Source: Phytophthora colocasiae (taxonomy: Eukaryota > Oomycota > Peronosporomycetes > Peronosporales > Peronosporaceae). From it: a DNA stretch of 64,000 nucleotides. This document shows positions 27,954-40,800 of this stretch, in pieces. The stretch lies in assembly GCA_018806915.1 (NCBI GenBank), contig JAGKQI010000098.1, positions 3,844,001-3,908,000 of the forward strand. The letters are read 5' to 3'. The translations under genes and the position numbers were made by a program. Under the pieces are notes generated by a model. It had not been told where the DNA came from, searched no databases, and saw nothing but the letters and a program-made list of their open reading frames with translations. Each line of letters begins with the position of its first letter. The stretch's first letter is position 1.

Positions 27954-29465
27954 TGTGGCGAAGTGGGTGAACACTTTTCCCGCCCAGGTGCGTATAGCGT
28001 GTCTTCCGGAAAATAAGTCCGACTGGAAAGATGTCCGGTCGGACTAACGAAAGTCAGAACCTCCAACCGGGATCCAAATGGGTATCCGGAAAGAGGGTTG
28101 GCGTGTGACCTTGTGACTACCCTCGTAGGTGTCGTTTGTCTTCAAACGCGAGGAGTTCCACCTGGATGAGTTACTTCCAAAAGCTTGACTGGATCCAGAT
28201 GTAGAGTGCTAATGCACTTCCAAATGTAGTGGTTGAGTCTGAATGCAGGTGAGAGACTATTAGCAAAGCCTTCCAACAACAGATAACCAATATACAAGAG
28301 AGTTAAATGCAAATATACAGCCGCTTCTTATTCTTTCCGGCCCTTGAGCGGTGGGCACTCCAAATGCCAGTACGACGTTGGACACTCCAACCGGGACACT
28401 GGCACAGTCCCGGGGTCCTTTAGCGCACCACTTCTGGCAAGTCCACTTGGACTCCCAGAAGACAATTATCCAAATGTACCAGGAATACTATAAGCACTCC
28501 AAAATACACACACACAAATACAGTCCAATCACACAGCAGTCAATCAATCAATTTCAGGGGTGACTACTAATAACCTCCTAAAACGCAGTTGTAATGAAAT
28601 GTACAAACCAAACGACCGTTTGGAATGTCCAACTGGAATATGAAATGGGAGGGGTCACGCCCGGGAATCGCCGCCCGGATCACCTTCCCAACTTGGTCTT
28701 AACCTGGCGGAGATTCACGCGGCGGTGACGATAGTCGACGCGGCCTGACGCTTGTTCGCTGACTCCGAGCCCTCGACTTCGAGGCTGGTCGGCAGTGCTC
28801 ACAGTGGTGGCTTATGGGAAACCTCCCGCTCTTCCACTTGCGCCCTTGGTGGCAAATTGAACTCTCTTTAATATATAACTATCCGTTGTAAAGCTAAACA
28901 TGCAAAATAGACTTGGTTTCACTATAGGTAGAGGCGTGCTTATCCGGAGGCGACCTGACACATCCGAAGAACACCGAAGAACATGGCCGAATTCCAGCTG
29001 TGCCGAACAGATCATGGTCGGTCGTCTTGGTCGGTCGGAAAACACTTGGGTCTAGTATGGTCGGATCTTCAACGGCCGATCGTGGGTACAAATCAGGGCT
29101 AGTCCGGTTGGACTCTGGGTACAAATCTGGACTGGTCCGGTTGGACCTATTCAATCAAAACAGCCATCTTCCACTTGGACATCCAGAAGTAACTCCAATA
29201 TCTCGAAATCAGGTAACTGTCAACTGGGCAGAAGGCGGCAGTCCAGGAAATCACTTGACTTGAGTATGTACGTCCAACCGGACGTATACCACTTGGAGTC
29301 CCAACTGGAGATCTTGGACTGACTTCGCCTGGGCTCTCCGGAATCCACATTTATTTCGTCCATTCAATCCTCCTTGGCTCGCAGCGTCCCAATATAGTAC
29401 TTTCAGAGCCAATCAGAGCGTAGCTGGGGTATTTACTCCGTAAAAACTGGAGCCACATCTTCACA
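27954..29465 (-). repeat. Family B 3' LTR
   Basis: 1512 bp, almost identical to 43164-44677 (small differences include a 2-base indel near 28594). Short ORFs inside are chance. In the minus (sense) direction it contains a TATATATTAAAG box followed by TTCAATTTGCC at about 28851-28885, a likely promoter and initiator. Confidence 0.95.
28851..28885 (-). promoter_or_regulatory. Putative core promoter in family B LTR
   Basis: On the sense (minus) strand, TATATATTAAAG precedes GTTCAATTTGCC. The TCAATTTG part resembles an oomycete initiator. A related CAAATTGAACTCT word is conserved in the family D LTR near 63463, which argues for function. Confidence 0.4.
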
Positions 29466-29480
29466 ACCGTCCCTCTCGTC
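29466..29480 (-). promoter_or_regulatory. Family B polypurine tract
   Basis: Minus strand GACGAGAGGGACGGT runs straight into the LTR start TGTGAAG. Confidence 0.55.
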
Positions 29481-29488
29481 ATGTGCTC

Positions 29489-29502
29489 TCATTGAGAAAT
29501 TT
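29489..29502 (+). promoter_or_regulatory. Initiator-like motif upstream of the family B antisense ORF
   Basis: TCATTGAGAAATTT on the plus strand resembles the oomycete initiator (TCATT...CAWTTT). It lies in the internal region just outside the LTR and about 330 bases before ATG 29822, the strand and place needed to transcribe the antisense ORF. Confidence 0.35.
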
Positions 29503-29821
29503 ACTCTCGAGGTGAAAGGACACGATGAGACGAAGTGGGGCGACATCATCTTGCAAAACTCCCAGTCAGTCTAAACCTTCAGGTCGGTTCGGTCGGAATG
29601 TTCAGTCCAAAACGGTCGATCAGTCCGGCGGGAGCTTAGTGTCCACGAAAGTTCAGTACAACAGAAGATCTCCTTTCTCAGCAAACTCCAACTCCGTTCT
29701 TCAACTGGCGGAGGTCGCTTCCTTTCTGCGCCCCGTCCCAAGTTACCCAATCAAGACTCAAATCAAATCCAAATGGCAGTTCGCCAATCATAACCCGATT
29801 TCCAAGCTCTTGAACGCATCG

Positions 29822-32602
29822 ATGGCGACCCCAAGCAGCGCCTCGGCGTCCGACGCACCTGCGACAGGCGCCTCGCCTTCACGCGCATCTTCCGATGCTC
29901 CTGCAGCGACTGGCGCCAACGACGACAGTGGTGGCGGCACGGAAGTGTCTGCCGGAGCGGCTCCCGGCGGTTCCACGGCTGAGGATGACTTCAGGGAGGA
30001 GGACGACGGCAGCGGCCACGTGTCGGAGACTCCTGCACCTCCTTTCCCAGACACGGCGAAGGTACCTGGCTCGCTCGTGACCATCAGAGAGGCCTCCAGC
30101 GTCGGATTGTTCAAGCGCAAGGCTGTGTCCACTCTCACGTTGGGGCCCGGTCATTACACTTTGGAGGACATGAGCTCCGACGAGCGCGTCCGTATCGCTG
30201 GAGTCCCATTGGCAGATCGCCACTTGGAGCCTGGTGTCTTCGTCCAAGATGGGTATGGTGGTCTGGAGGGCATGGTCCAGCTGGAGAGTCTGTCAACTGC
30301 AGAGAAGTCCGAGTTGTTCCAGTTCTTCGATGATAAAGTGAACTTGGACTATCGCGTGCTGGTGCCCCGAGGTCGTCCTCTGGATGGGGATGCCCTGGAA
30401 TTCTGAAATGAACAACCTGCTGGTCCGACGGGAATTTGCGTCTATCCTGACGCAGTTCGAACCCGAAGGTCTCGCGCGTCGCGTGTTCGGGACGGTCTCT
30501 CTCCTTCGTCGCGTCATCCAGAAGCTCTCCCGGGACCAGACACTGCTCGAAGATACAGACGCGGCGGTGACGGATGCACTGGCTGTCCAAGATTCCTTGG
30601 ACAACTTGAAACGTGGGTCTCAGCTGAAAATTCAAGCCCTGGAACGGCTTGTATCGATGTCGGCAGCCGAGAAGGAGGAACTCGTGCAGAACTTCCGAGC
30701 TGACACTTTACAGCTCATCCAAGAACACAAGCGCGACAAGCAAAGTCTCCAGCGTCAGGTTCGAGACCTGCAACAACAACTAGCCGCCGCCAAGTCTCGT
30801 CAATCCCTTAGTCCAGTTGGACTCATGAACTTTCTCGGTCACGGTGGAAATGGAAATTCTGAGCTCCAGTTGAACTGGGAGCGTCTCTTGGAACTTTTGA
30901 TTCACTTTCGCGATGGGGTCCCAGTGCCGTCGTCCTGGCGTACCATGATTACTGTGATGACACTCGGCACACGTTCCCGCCATTCACGCAACTTCCCCGT
31001 TCGGAAGACGGTGATGAATCCAAGGAGAGCGATCCTCCGGCCGGCGACGAGATCGACCTGACGAAGAATTCGTCCAAGTCTTCCGGTTCGTCGTCTTCCA
31101 AGAAGCGATCTAGACCTCCAGCCGGACCTTCAAGCTCCAAGCGCCGCAAGAAGTCTCGAAAGGCTCCAGAGGAGGTTCAAGAGCGACCCGAGGGGTGGAT
31201 TGCTCACTCTAACGAAGACTGTCTCTCTGACAAGTACCCGTTGTCTTGGACTGTGGAGAAGGCTCGGAAGTCTCTGGCAGATCACCCGGTTGCTTGGGAG
31301 GATCTCCGTTTGGACGTCCAGATGCTGATTCGCACGGGCGTCCCGTTTCCAACTGTGATCGAATGGCTGAACGATGATCGCTCGGCTCACTTTGGCTTCC
31401 AGTTGGATGTCCTCCTCTCGATGCTTGTCCGGATGATGTACTGGAACGCACTGGACGACGTCCACTGGACAAAGTACGTCCCTCGCCGCTACTTCAGTAT
31501 GGCCGATGCCATTCTGGCTAATCTCGTGGAGCAAGATGTTCAGCCGGAGTTCTGGGACCCAATGGTGGAAGGCGAGTCTGGAGTTGAAGAAGATCCCGAT
31601 CCTGAAGCTCTGGTCGAAGACAAGGATGACAAGTCCAAGGACGAGGACTTCCACCCGGACGACGACGGAAATGCCGAAGAAGAAGAAGAAGAGGAAGATA
31701 TCAAGACTCCTCCTCCACGTTCTGCACGCCGTCGTCTGAGCTCCAGCAGTACACCTGCCACGCCGAAATCATCCAAGAAGTCTCGTCGGACGAAGTCTGC
31801 CCGGACGGCTCTCGCTCGGAAGGACTACGAAGACCTTACCCAGTCGGAGAAAGAAGTGATCGAGAGCCCGGACGACGAGAACAAGTCGTGGCTGCACTAC
31901 GGAGCCCGGGTGAAGCGTGGGGACCCCATGTATGGGGTGTCGCTCCAGACGTTTGGATTCCCGGACTACGCACCCAACCGTTGGGACATCAAGATCTTGA
32001 AGTCCCGTTCGACAACCAAGTTCTCAGAGATCCAGCAGCTCATGGCGGACGCACCTTGGAGTGAGATGTTCTCCAACCGGACCCAAACGTTCTTCTTTCA
32101 CAAGCGCGATGACCTCTCGGATGACACGGTGGAAGCTTTGGGTCGGTGGATCAAGTTCGTCTCACGGAATGTCCGGTCGTTCTGGTACGCTGGTCACTGG
32201 TTGACATTGGATGGTTCGGCCGATGCTCCCGCTCTCGTACGTCAGATGCAGAATGATCGGTCGAATCATCAAGCGTCCTTCCGGAAGCGCGTTCTCGCAC
32301 TCCAAACGGAGCTGGATCCCGACATCCCGGACTCACTTTGGATGGATCCTGGCATCTGGGCGTACCCGCACAAGCTGTGCCACTGGATTCTCATGGATCC
32401 AAAGCACATCAACCCGGACACTTCGGCGCCGTATACTGTCCAAGAGCAGTTGAAGATCTTGGACAAGCGTGAACCTGGACGAGCCCAATGGAGCCATTCC
32501 AAGTCGGACAAGGAGCGCATTGCGCACCTCCCACCAGACGTTCGTGCCAAGTTGATTCCGGCCGGACAACGCGTGAAGTTCTCTGACCTGTGGGCACTAT
32601 GA
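29822..32602 (+). pseudogene. Antisense ORF of Gypsy family B (two frame breaks)
   Basis: A protein of about 920 residues runs opposite to gag-pol, between the chromodomain and the 3' LTR. An Ala/Ser/Asp-rich N-terminus leads to a GPGHYTLEDMSSDERVRIAG region. One base near 30400 shifts the frame into EMNNLLVRREFASIL and a coiled coil (about 30590-30800). A second shift between about 30930 and 31000 leads to basic NLS-like clusters KKRSRPPAG and KRRKKSRK (31100-31160), a conserved-looking Trp/Arg-rich block, an acidic run (31570-31720) and an aromatic C-terminal region ending at TGA 32600-32602. No enzyme motif was recognised. Composition and length are not those of a random reverse frame. The breaks may be recent, since the LTRs are young. 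The 296 bases to the pol end hold nothing obvious. Confidence 0.65.
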
Positions 32603-32898
32603 AAGTCCAAGCGAGTGTTTTCCACCTGGATGCCTTCATAGCCTTACATATTTCATACGTAGTGACCCCACAATAATCATCCAGAATATACTCACCTTCA
32701 TTTCCATCACTGTTCCATCTCGTCATAGCTCGCCATCTCGTCTCCAATTTTCACCGTTCGAAAACTCCAATCTCTAACATGTCCACAGTCACTCGAACAC
32801 TCCAAAAGGTACAATTAAAATCAAATCAATGTCCGTCGTAACAGTTCCAATAGTCACACCACCCGGACGTCCAACATGCCATAAGACTTGTTGGACGT

Positions 32899-35800
32899 CT
32901 AAGCCCGGGGATGATCGTCCCCTGCCTGCATCGCTTGGAATCTCGCCCGCGCTCTTGCTCCTTGATTGAACTCATAGAGCAGGGCACCGCAGCTGAGTTG
33001 CGACACAGGTAGCCATTCTGGTTCGTCGTAACCTTTCCACTTGACCTGATACTCTCGGACTCTTTTGGAAGTTCGAGTCCGCTTGGACCATCGGAGATCC
33101 AAGATCTTTTCGACCTCATACTCGTTGTTTCCGACATCCGGTTCCCAACTGTCTTCGGGAAGTAAGGCAGCGTCGAAATCATCGTCATCGTCCGGTTGGA
33201 CTTCCACGGTTGGACGTTTCGGAAAGATGGCTCGTGGCTTCAGTCGACTAATGTGGACCCAAGGGTTGACACGATAACCCGTGTCCTCAACCTTGAGCTT
33301 CACTCGGAAGTCATCGTGCACCTCTTCAATCCGGAAAGGTCCATGCCACATGTGAGCCAATTTTCGACTAAGTCCCGTTTGAACCTTCGGAATGTACAGC
33401 CAGACTGAATCTCCCTTTTCGAACCCGGACTTCAACCGGTCGGACAGTTCCTTCCACTTTTGCGTTTGGACCTCCGACCGGCGCCTCTTGGCCTTCTTTT
33501 GGAGATCTTCAGCGAACGCAACAGCGTAACTGTAGTCACGTTGCACACTACGTCTCCACTCATAGGCTGTGCGCTCCGGAAGGCTATTGGCCTTTGGACC
33601 CAACATTGCTAAAATCGTACTCCGGGCGTCCCAGCCGTGCACCAAGTAAAAGGGAGTCTCCAACCGGGTGCATCGAACGAGGTGTTCAAAGCAAACATCA
33701 ACCGTTCAACATGGTCGTCCCAGTCGGACTGATCCGCTTCCATGATGTAACCTCGGATACTTCGGACGACTGTTTGGACTGACCGTTCTTGTTGACCGTT
33801 CGCCTGAGGGCGATATCCCAAAGTAGCCCGTTGGAGACTTCCGAGTTGATTTCGGAAATGTTCGAACACCGCACTCATGAACCTTGGATCTTGGTCATGT
33901 CGGATCATCGAACTGGCACCAAACTTTTGGAAGACCACTTGCTCGTAAACTTCAGCAACATCTTGGGCAGTCGTTGAACTCATTGGTTTGCACATGACAT
34001 ATCCGGAGAACATATCTTGGAACAATAATAAGAACGTATTCCCACGAGCCGACTTCGGAAGATGAGTGACGAAATCCATCGACACCACTTGGAATGGATA
34101 TGCCGGTTCGATGTTTCCAGGCGACGGTCCTCCATTTGGAGGCCGTCCCTTTCCACTGGCACAATCCACACACTCCTTCACATGCCGTTCAACATCCGCA
34201 TACATTCCAGGCCAGTAGAACTCCAAGAGTAACTTTTCGTGAGTCCGACGGATACCTTGGTGACCACCTTGGAAATCCTCATGGGCATAATGTAGCATAT
34301 CCGACCGGAGTGAATTTGGAACAACCAACCTCAAATCACCCAGAAAATCGCGTGGACGCTTCTGGGTGACAGTAGTCATCCGGTACAGCACATCTCGACT
34401 GTCCAACGTGAACAGGTCTGCGACCTTGGCAATCTTTCGGAGTCTCCGGGGGGAGAACCGTTGGAACTCTCCTTTCAGGAATGACTTCAGCTCAGACAAG
34501 TACTCGTCAGCGTCTTGGTGGACCTTGATCCTCCGCCATCGCTCTGCCTGGAACTCCAGTGGTCCCATTGGAGGTCCATCTGGACGTCCAGGCGGTTCAT
34601 CATCATTCTGAGCTATCGCAGCCATGACTCGAGCGGCGAACGTCAGGGGGGCAGATTCTGATCCAGTGAGATTTTCTCCAACCGGAGGATTGTCATCTGA
34701 ACTTCCACGAACTTGGATGTCGTCCGCTGGCCCCTGGGCACTCATGCGCACAGAACTTGAAGGCTGATCATCTGGCGGTTCATCTTTCAGAGTATGACCA
34801 TCCGGAGGTTCAACTGGTCCGTTGTCTTTTGGAGTGATCTTGACTTCCGGAACCTCAGGTTTCATCAACTTTTCCGGAATCTTGGATACGTACTCCAAAT
34901 GACGTAGGTCACTTTCATCCTCGACATCCCATGACGCTCCCAAGAGTAAAGTCTTGGAAGTGAGATAGTCGGCGGCCTGGTTGTAGTCTCGCTTGAGATG
35001 CACCAGTCGGACCCTCTGGAACTTTGCCTTCAAAACCTCCGCCTCCGCAAGGTGTTTTTGGAGGTGCGGTTGATTGCAGTTGATCAGACCCTGAACTTGT
35101 TGAATCACGATCCGAGAATCTCCAACGATAACTAACTCTTGGACCTTCCGATCGGACGCCATCAGCATACCTTTCAGAAGGCCGTGGTACTCGGCATCGT
35201 TCACGGTGACATCTTCCAAGATGAAACCTCGAGCCTCGAGGATAGTCCAACCGGGTAACTTCCAAAGGATGCATCCACAACTGCCCTTCCGGTTGGAGGT
35301 CTTGGCAGCTCCGTCGAAACTCAGAACGACGCCTTCGTAGTCGGACTCCAACATCTCGATACTCATCACTGGTGGTTTCCGGATGCGTCCCTTCAGTGGA
35401 ATCAACGACTCCGAGATTTCGTCCAAGTGTTCACGAGGAGTGATTCCGGCGCCCATAATGGCCGCTAAACCATCTTCATCCCGTTGGACCTTCCGAATGT
35501 CCAAATTCCAGTGGGACAGTGTGAGTCCCCAGGGTACACACCGTCCATCTTGGAATTGATAACCCACTTCAAGACGGAGTACCGTGTGTACACGATCAAC
35601 TTGGACTGTTCAACCAGCGTCCGGAAAACTTGGAGTACTCTCAGTATTGCGATGACCTCCTTTTCCGCAATGTGATATCGCAGTTCAGAGTCGTTCAGAA
35701 CGCGACCGGTATATCTGACCGGATGGATTACACCATCATACTCCTGGCCCAAGACAGCGCAAGCCGCCCAAGCATTTGCATGCGGGATGATCACGAACGG

Positions 35801-37762
35801 TCGAGTCCGGTCGGGGTGTCGAAGCAGTGGAGTCGAAACGATCTTGTGCTTCAGAAGTCCGAACGCTTCCTTGGCCTGATCCAAGTTCCGGCCGGACTTG
35901 ATCTGCTCATCAGTTAACTCATACAACACTGCGGCGACCACCGGAAAATCTTCGATGAACTTGTGGTAATAGTTCAAACTTCCAAGGAACGATTGGACCC
36001 CTTTCAGAGTGTTCGGAAATGGTAGGTCCAAAACGCCCTTCGCGATTTTTGGAGTCGCTCTGATACCCTCCGCACTGATCTCGTGGGACAAGTACGGGAT
36101 GGTCAGTTTTCCAAACTCGCTCTTCGGAAGGCTCACCGAGATGTTCCAATATCGGAGTCGAAACAGAAGTGCGTTCAAGTCTTCGCATAGCTGATCCCAT
36201 GTTGGAGCACCATGAGCAATGTCGTCGATATACGAACTTCGACCTAACACCGGGCTCATCTGTGACGGAGCAGGGATGTTCCGTTGGAAGACTGTCATGG
36301 TGTCCGACAGGTTCGGCACTTGAACCCCAACGGGTTGATCGTCCAAAAGTGAATGCTCCGGTCGGTCCAATCCCAGAAATTCCATAACCTCCGGTTGAAC
36401 TTCAGCTTCTTCCTCTGGCGGAGTCGGACAAAACCCCACAGACAATTGTTGATAACCGCCTGGTAGACTAGTGGAGCATTCTTCAGTCCAAATGGCATTC
36501 TCACCCATTGGAAGTGTCCAAACGGACATACGAAAGCCGAGATCAGTTTCGCCCTCTCGGACATCCGGATGGCCCAGAATCCACTGGCCATGTCAAGACT
36601 CATAAACCACATCGCACTTTCGAATCCAATCAGCAAATCGTCGATCAGAGGTAGCGGGTAGTTCGACAGTAAAATGAACCCATTCACGACCCGGTAGTCA
36701 ATGCACATCCGGATGTCGATCCCATTCTTCTTCAGAACAATGACGATCGGAGAGGCCCATGGGCTTTCGGAATGTTCAATCAGACCTGTCTCCAGAAGCT
36801 TCTTGAGCAACTCGTACACCTTGATCGCCAAGTGAGGAGCTATCGATCGGGGTCGTTGAGCGACAGGTTTTGCCGACCCGACGTCCAAGTCCTCTGGCCG
36901 GAGCAGGAGCCGCATTACCGTCTCCCAAGAAAATACTCCGATGGCGCTTCAGAATGTCCCGAAGTTTACGTTCCTCTTCTGGAGTAGTTTTTCCCGGTTC
37001 ACCTACATCGGCCGATTCGATTTCACACTTTGGAGTCAGCTCATGTATTTCCGGAAGCATAACCAGCTGCTCACGCAACTGGGACAACATGTCGCTTCCC
37101 TCATGTACATATACAGCTGGCTCCAAGTTCAATTCTTCGGCATTCACGTGCAGGCATCGGACGAACTTGGTCTCTAGCTTCCGGATGGCTCGATTTACCA
37201 CGTCCAACTTGGACTCAGCCTCCGACTGGACATCTTCAGATTCGAGTTCTTCAACCAACGTTTCTTCCGGAAAGCATTCTCCGTCAGCATCACTAATCGC
37301 GTCGAAAAATTCATCATCATCTAAATCTCCAGTTGGATCACCACCTGATCTTTCCAAAATCGTCAATTTTGTCGATCGTTCCACGGGTACACCTTTATCA
37401 TCCATGCTAATCACATCGAAAAAATCCTCATCATCCGAACTTCCAACAGGCTCATCGTTGGTAGGACAATCATTACTGCCTCCATCAGACACATCATCGG
37501 GGGTGACTCCAGCATCTTCTTGCTGTTCGGTAACAGAATCTGCAACTTCTGGATGTAACACCTTCTGAACTTCCGACGGTGGAATCTGCAGTTGGACCAT
37601 ATGAACCCTGGTACTCCCACGCGGCGACCGTGTCAACAACTTCTTCGGCCATGGGTATTTCGGTCTTTGGACCGACGGCGGCGCAGACTTGGACATCATT
37701 TGGAGGTACTTCTCCTGTCGGAGCTGCTCCTGTCTGGAATTCGTATTCTCGTAAATGAGCAC
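32899..37762 (-). pseudogene. Family B pol: RT, two RNase H domains, integrase, chromodomain (frameshifted)
   Basis: Five overlapping frames read in order. 37762-36776 is an acidic linker with a pre-RT region. 36915-36295 is RT fingers and palm (CIDYRVVNG, MPFGLKNAP). 36529-35465 has RT YIDDIAHG, thumb and a retroviral-type RNase H remnant (YHIAEKEVIAIL). 35567-33609 has an additional archaeal-type RNase H (SFDGAAKTSN, NDAEYHGLL, VGDSRIV) and then integrase HHCC and core (SMDFVTHLP, IRHDQDPRF, NGQQERS). 33663-32899 ends with a chromodomain (YEVEKILDLRW, YQVKWKGYDEPEWLP). Four frame changes separate them. Dual RNase H is known from plant Tat and some oomycete Gypsy elements. The chromodomain would direct integration to specific chromatin. 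Confidence 0.9.
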
Positions 37763-37804
37763 TTCCCACTCACGGTACCTCCGAAGTCCGGGCCGAACAA
37801 ATCT

Positions 37805-40800
37805 TCAGAACGGGTAACACCCATACTCTACAATCTGAGCCACAGTAGTATTCGTCCCAAGCCAGACATCCTTCTCCGAGATATTCACCACTCGGACTGC
37901 AACCGCCCAGGACTTCGCTCCATAGATGAGTTGAGTCACCCAACGGTCACCACGACCAGCCCACACAACTTCGCGCTGTGGGTTACTCTGACCGTAGTTA
38001 ATCCGAATGACAGTCTGCTCACCCGGTTGGAGGCATATCGTCCCTGACGGTCGAACGTCCAACCGTAGTCCTTTCCTTTGCTGGTCGAATGTCCGACCAG
38101 ACAACATCACGTTTTCTTCATCCGGCAACTGAGCCAATCCTTCTCGAACGCACAATCGTACTCCAGCTGAGTACATGAAGTCCATTCCAAGTAACACGTC
38201 AACACCTTCACCGATGTTCGCCACCCATAATTCCAGAACGTAAACCACATTCAGTCCAAGGGTGATCTTCACTTCGGTCCGGGCGGTAATCACGGTTGGA
38301 ACTCCACCCAATCCGGACACCCGGAGCTGCTTCTCAAAGTTCAATTTGAGCTTGAGCCTACGCGCAAGGTCTAAGCTCAACATGCTCACAGAAGCTCCGG
38401 AGTCCAAAAGGATGTCGGTCCGACAGTTGTTCACTGCACCATGCACCATCGCAACTCTCTTTGAACTGTCCGAACGGTGTTCTTCCCACCATCCGTAACC
38501 TTCTCCAGGTTTCAGTCTGAACTCCAACGGGGTGTCATCCAGATTGTCTGGATTCCAATCGTCTGAAAGTTCATCTCCGACCGGATCGCCAAAGTCACTA
38601 CCAACCGGAGTACGAGAGTCGTCATCGATAATTGTCGTCATGCATTGATGGTTAACCTGTCGCTTCAACTCTGGTCCAACATACGCTAACACACACAATT
38701 CGGGGGGTTTCTTCAGCCCGGCGCGTTCTGGATCCCCATCCAGCGGGCTTATTGGTTTGACGGCTGTTCCCCTGAATTGTCCTCCGATCCCAAAAAGTTG
38801 GTTCCGGATGGCAGTCGGTATGTCTAGCGCACCTTGTCGGATCAGGTTCTTGATATCTTGGAACGCCTTGAACTCTCCACACGGTCCTTCATGATACTTG
38901 TTGCAGAATTCACACTGTCGAGTCCGGCAGAAGCGGGGCGGATGTCCCTTTCGATGGCATCTTTCACATTCAATGTCCGCCCAGCAATCTTCCTTGACAT
39001 GTCCAAAACCCCGGCAATTCTCGCAATATCTCGCGGAGTAATTCGGATTCCGGAATCCTTGTCGCTTGGAGTCCGGATGGCCTTGACGTCCGGAATCCGT
39101 ATGGTCATTCGGACTTTGAGACTTCCATCCACCTTCCTGAAGGATCTTGAACACTGCGTCCGAAAGATCATCCATAGTTGGAAAAGTGACGTTCGAACTC
39201 TCAGAGTTCGGAGTGTCCGAAGTCGCATTCGCTTCCGGAGTGGTTGTGGCTTCATCTTCTTGGAACGTCACATGACGGTCATCATCGTCCGAAGTATCGT
39301 CACTCCGAGTGAGATATGCCCGTCCAGACCGCTTCAACCGGAGTTTGTCACGGGACACATTGTCCGCCCGGAAGTCCCGTTTTGGAGGAGGGGTATCGTA
39401 ATCGTCATCCAAATTCAAGTCTTCGTGCTGTTTCAAGACGTACTCGACGTCCTTCAGACTTCGGAGACGCTGACCTTGGAGTGTCGTCCGGAGACGGGAG
39501 TCTAAAAGCTTCTTCATGAAAACCTTCAGATGGTCTTCGCGGCGCTTACTCGATCCATCGGTTTCAATACCCGCTCGGTCCGCCACCTTGTTCAATCGGT
39601 AGTAGAACTCCAACGGGGTCTCCGACTTCTTTTGGATCATCGTGTAATAACGTTCCGCATCCGAAGTCTTCGCCTTGCAATATCGCTCTCGGAATGCCTT
39701 CAAGAAGGGCTTCCACTTCCGACGCACTTTGGAGTCCAAATTCGCACGCCAATTCCGGACAGCCGGGGACATCTTCAACTTCATTTCGTAGATCTTGGCA
39801 TTGTCCGCCCAGCCGCCTTGAACCGCCATACTTTGAAATCGCTCTAACCAGCGCATCCGGTTGGACAACGCGGCCTTCTCGTCGAAGTCTTCCAACGTGC
39901 TTGCGTTTACAAAAGGCTTGAACAGGTACGTAGTCGTCCCATTCGGACCAGTTGTTGTCGTGAGTCCCGGAGTTGCGTCTTCAAACGAGCTGCTATCGGA
40001 GCTTCCAGAGTCAGAATCACTGCTCGAACTCGAACTCGAACCGGAAGAACTTGGATCATCGTCGGAGTATCTCTTCCTCCGGGTGGAGGACGGCTTCCTC
40101 AACGACTTGTCCTTCCTCGACGAGGTCTTCTTCGGTACACCTGAACGTCTCGAGGAGCCCCGTCCGGACGTGTCCTTCGACCCCTTCCGGACATCACGCG
40201 AGCCCCGACCGGACATACTTCGTCGTCCAGCGTCTGCATCTTTCCTCGCCACCAGAGCCTGCTGCGTCGGCGCCTTCGCCTCGTGAGTCTTGGGCGCCTT
40301 CGTTTCCCGTGTGACAACTTGGAGGGCGGCCGCAAGTTGAGCGGCCAGCAATCCATCCGGATCCAAAACATCTGTTTTCTGGGAACCGGCTGAAGATGCT
40401 CCCTGGGATGCGCCGCTGGATACTTGGTGCAAAGACGTTGGACCAGACGGCTGACGATCTTGAATATCCGGAGTGCGTCCGGACGCCTTTGGCTTCACAA
40501 ATTCCTTGGCTGTCGTTGCCCGAAGATCTCGGACTTGCGTGGCTAGGAACTTCTGGACAGCCAAAGATGCCTCGCGCTCCTTCTTCCGGGTAGCTTCCGA
40601 TTCTTCCAGTTCTCGCTGTAGTCTGCGGAGCTCCTTCGACGGCTTGGACTTGGACTTGACGTCCCGAGTGGTGTCCCTCTGGTCCTGTTCGAGTTCCAAC
40701 AAGGGGCCATCTGGACGTCCAAAATCCACTTGGACTTCCGGACGCGCAGTGAACACTTGGGTCGGCTCCTGCTTCGGGAACAGCTTCTCGAACTTGGAGT

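Noticed and set aside
28351..28563. 70-codon ORF in both family B LTRs
   Set aside because: Chance frame in LTR sequence.
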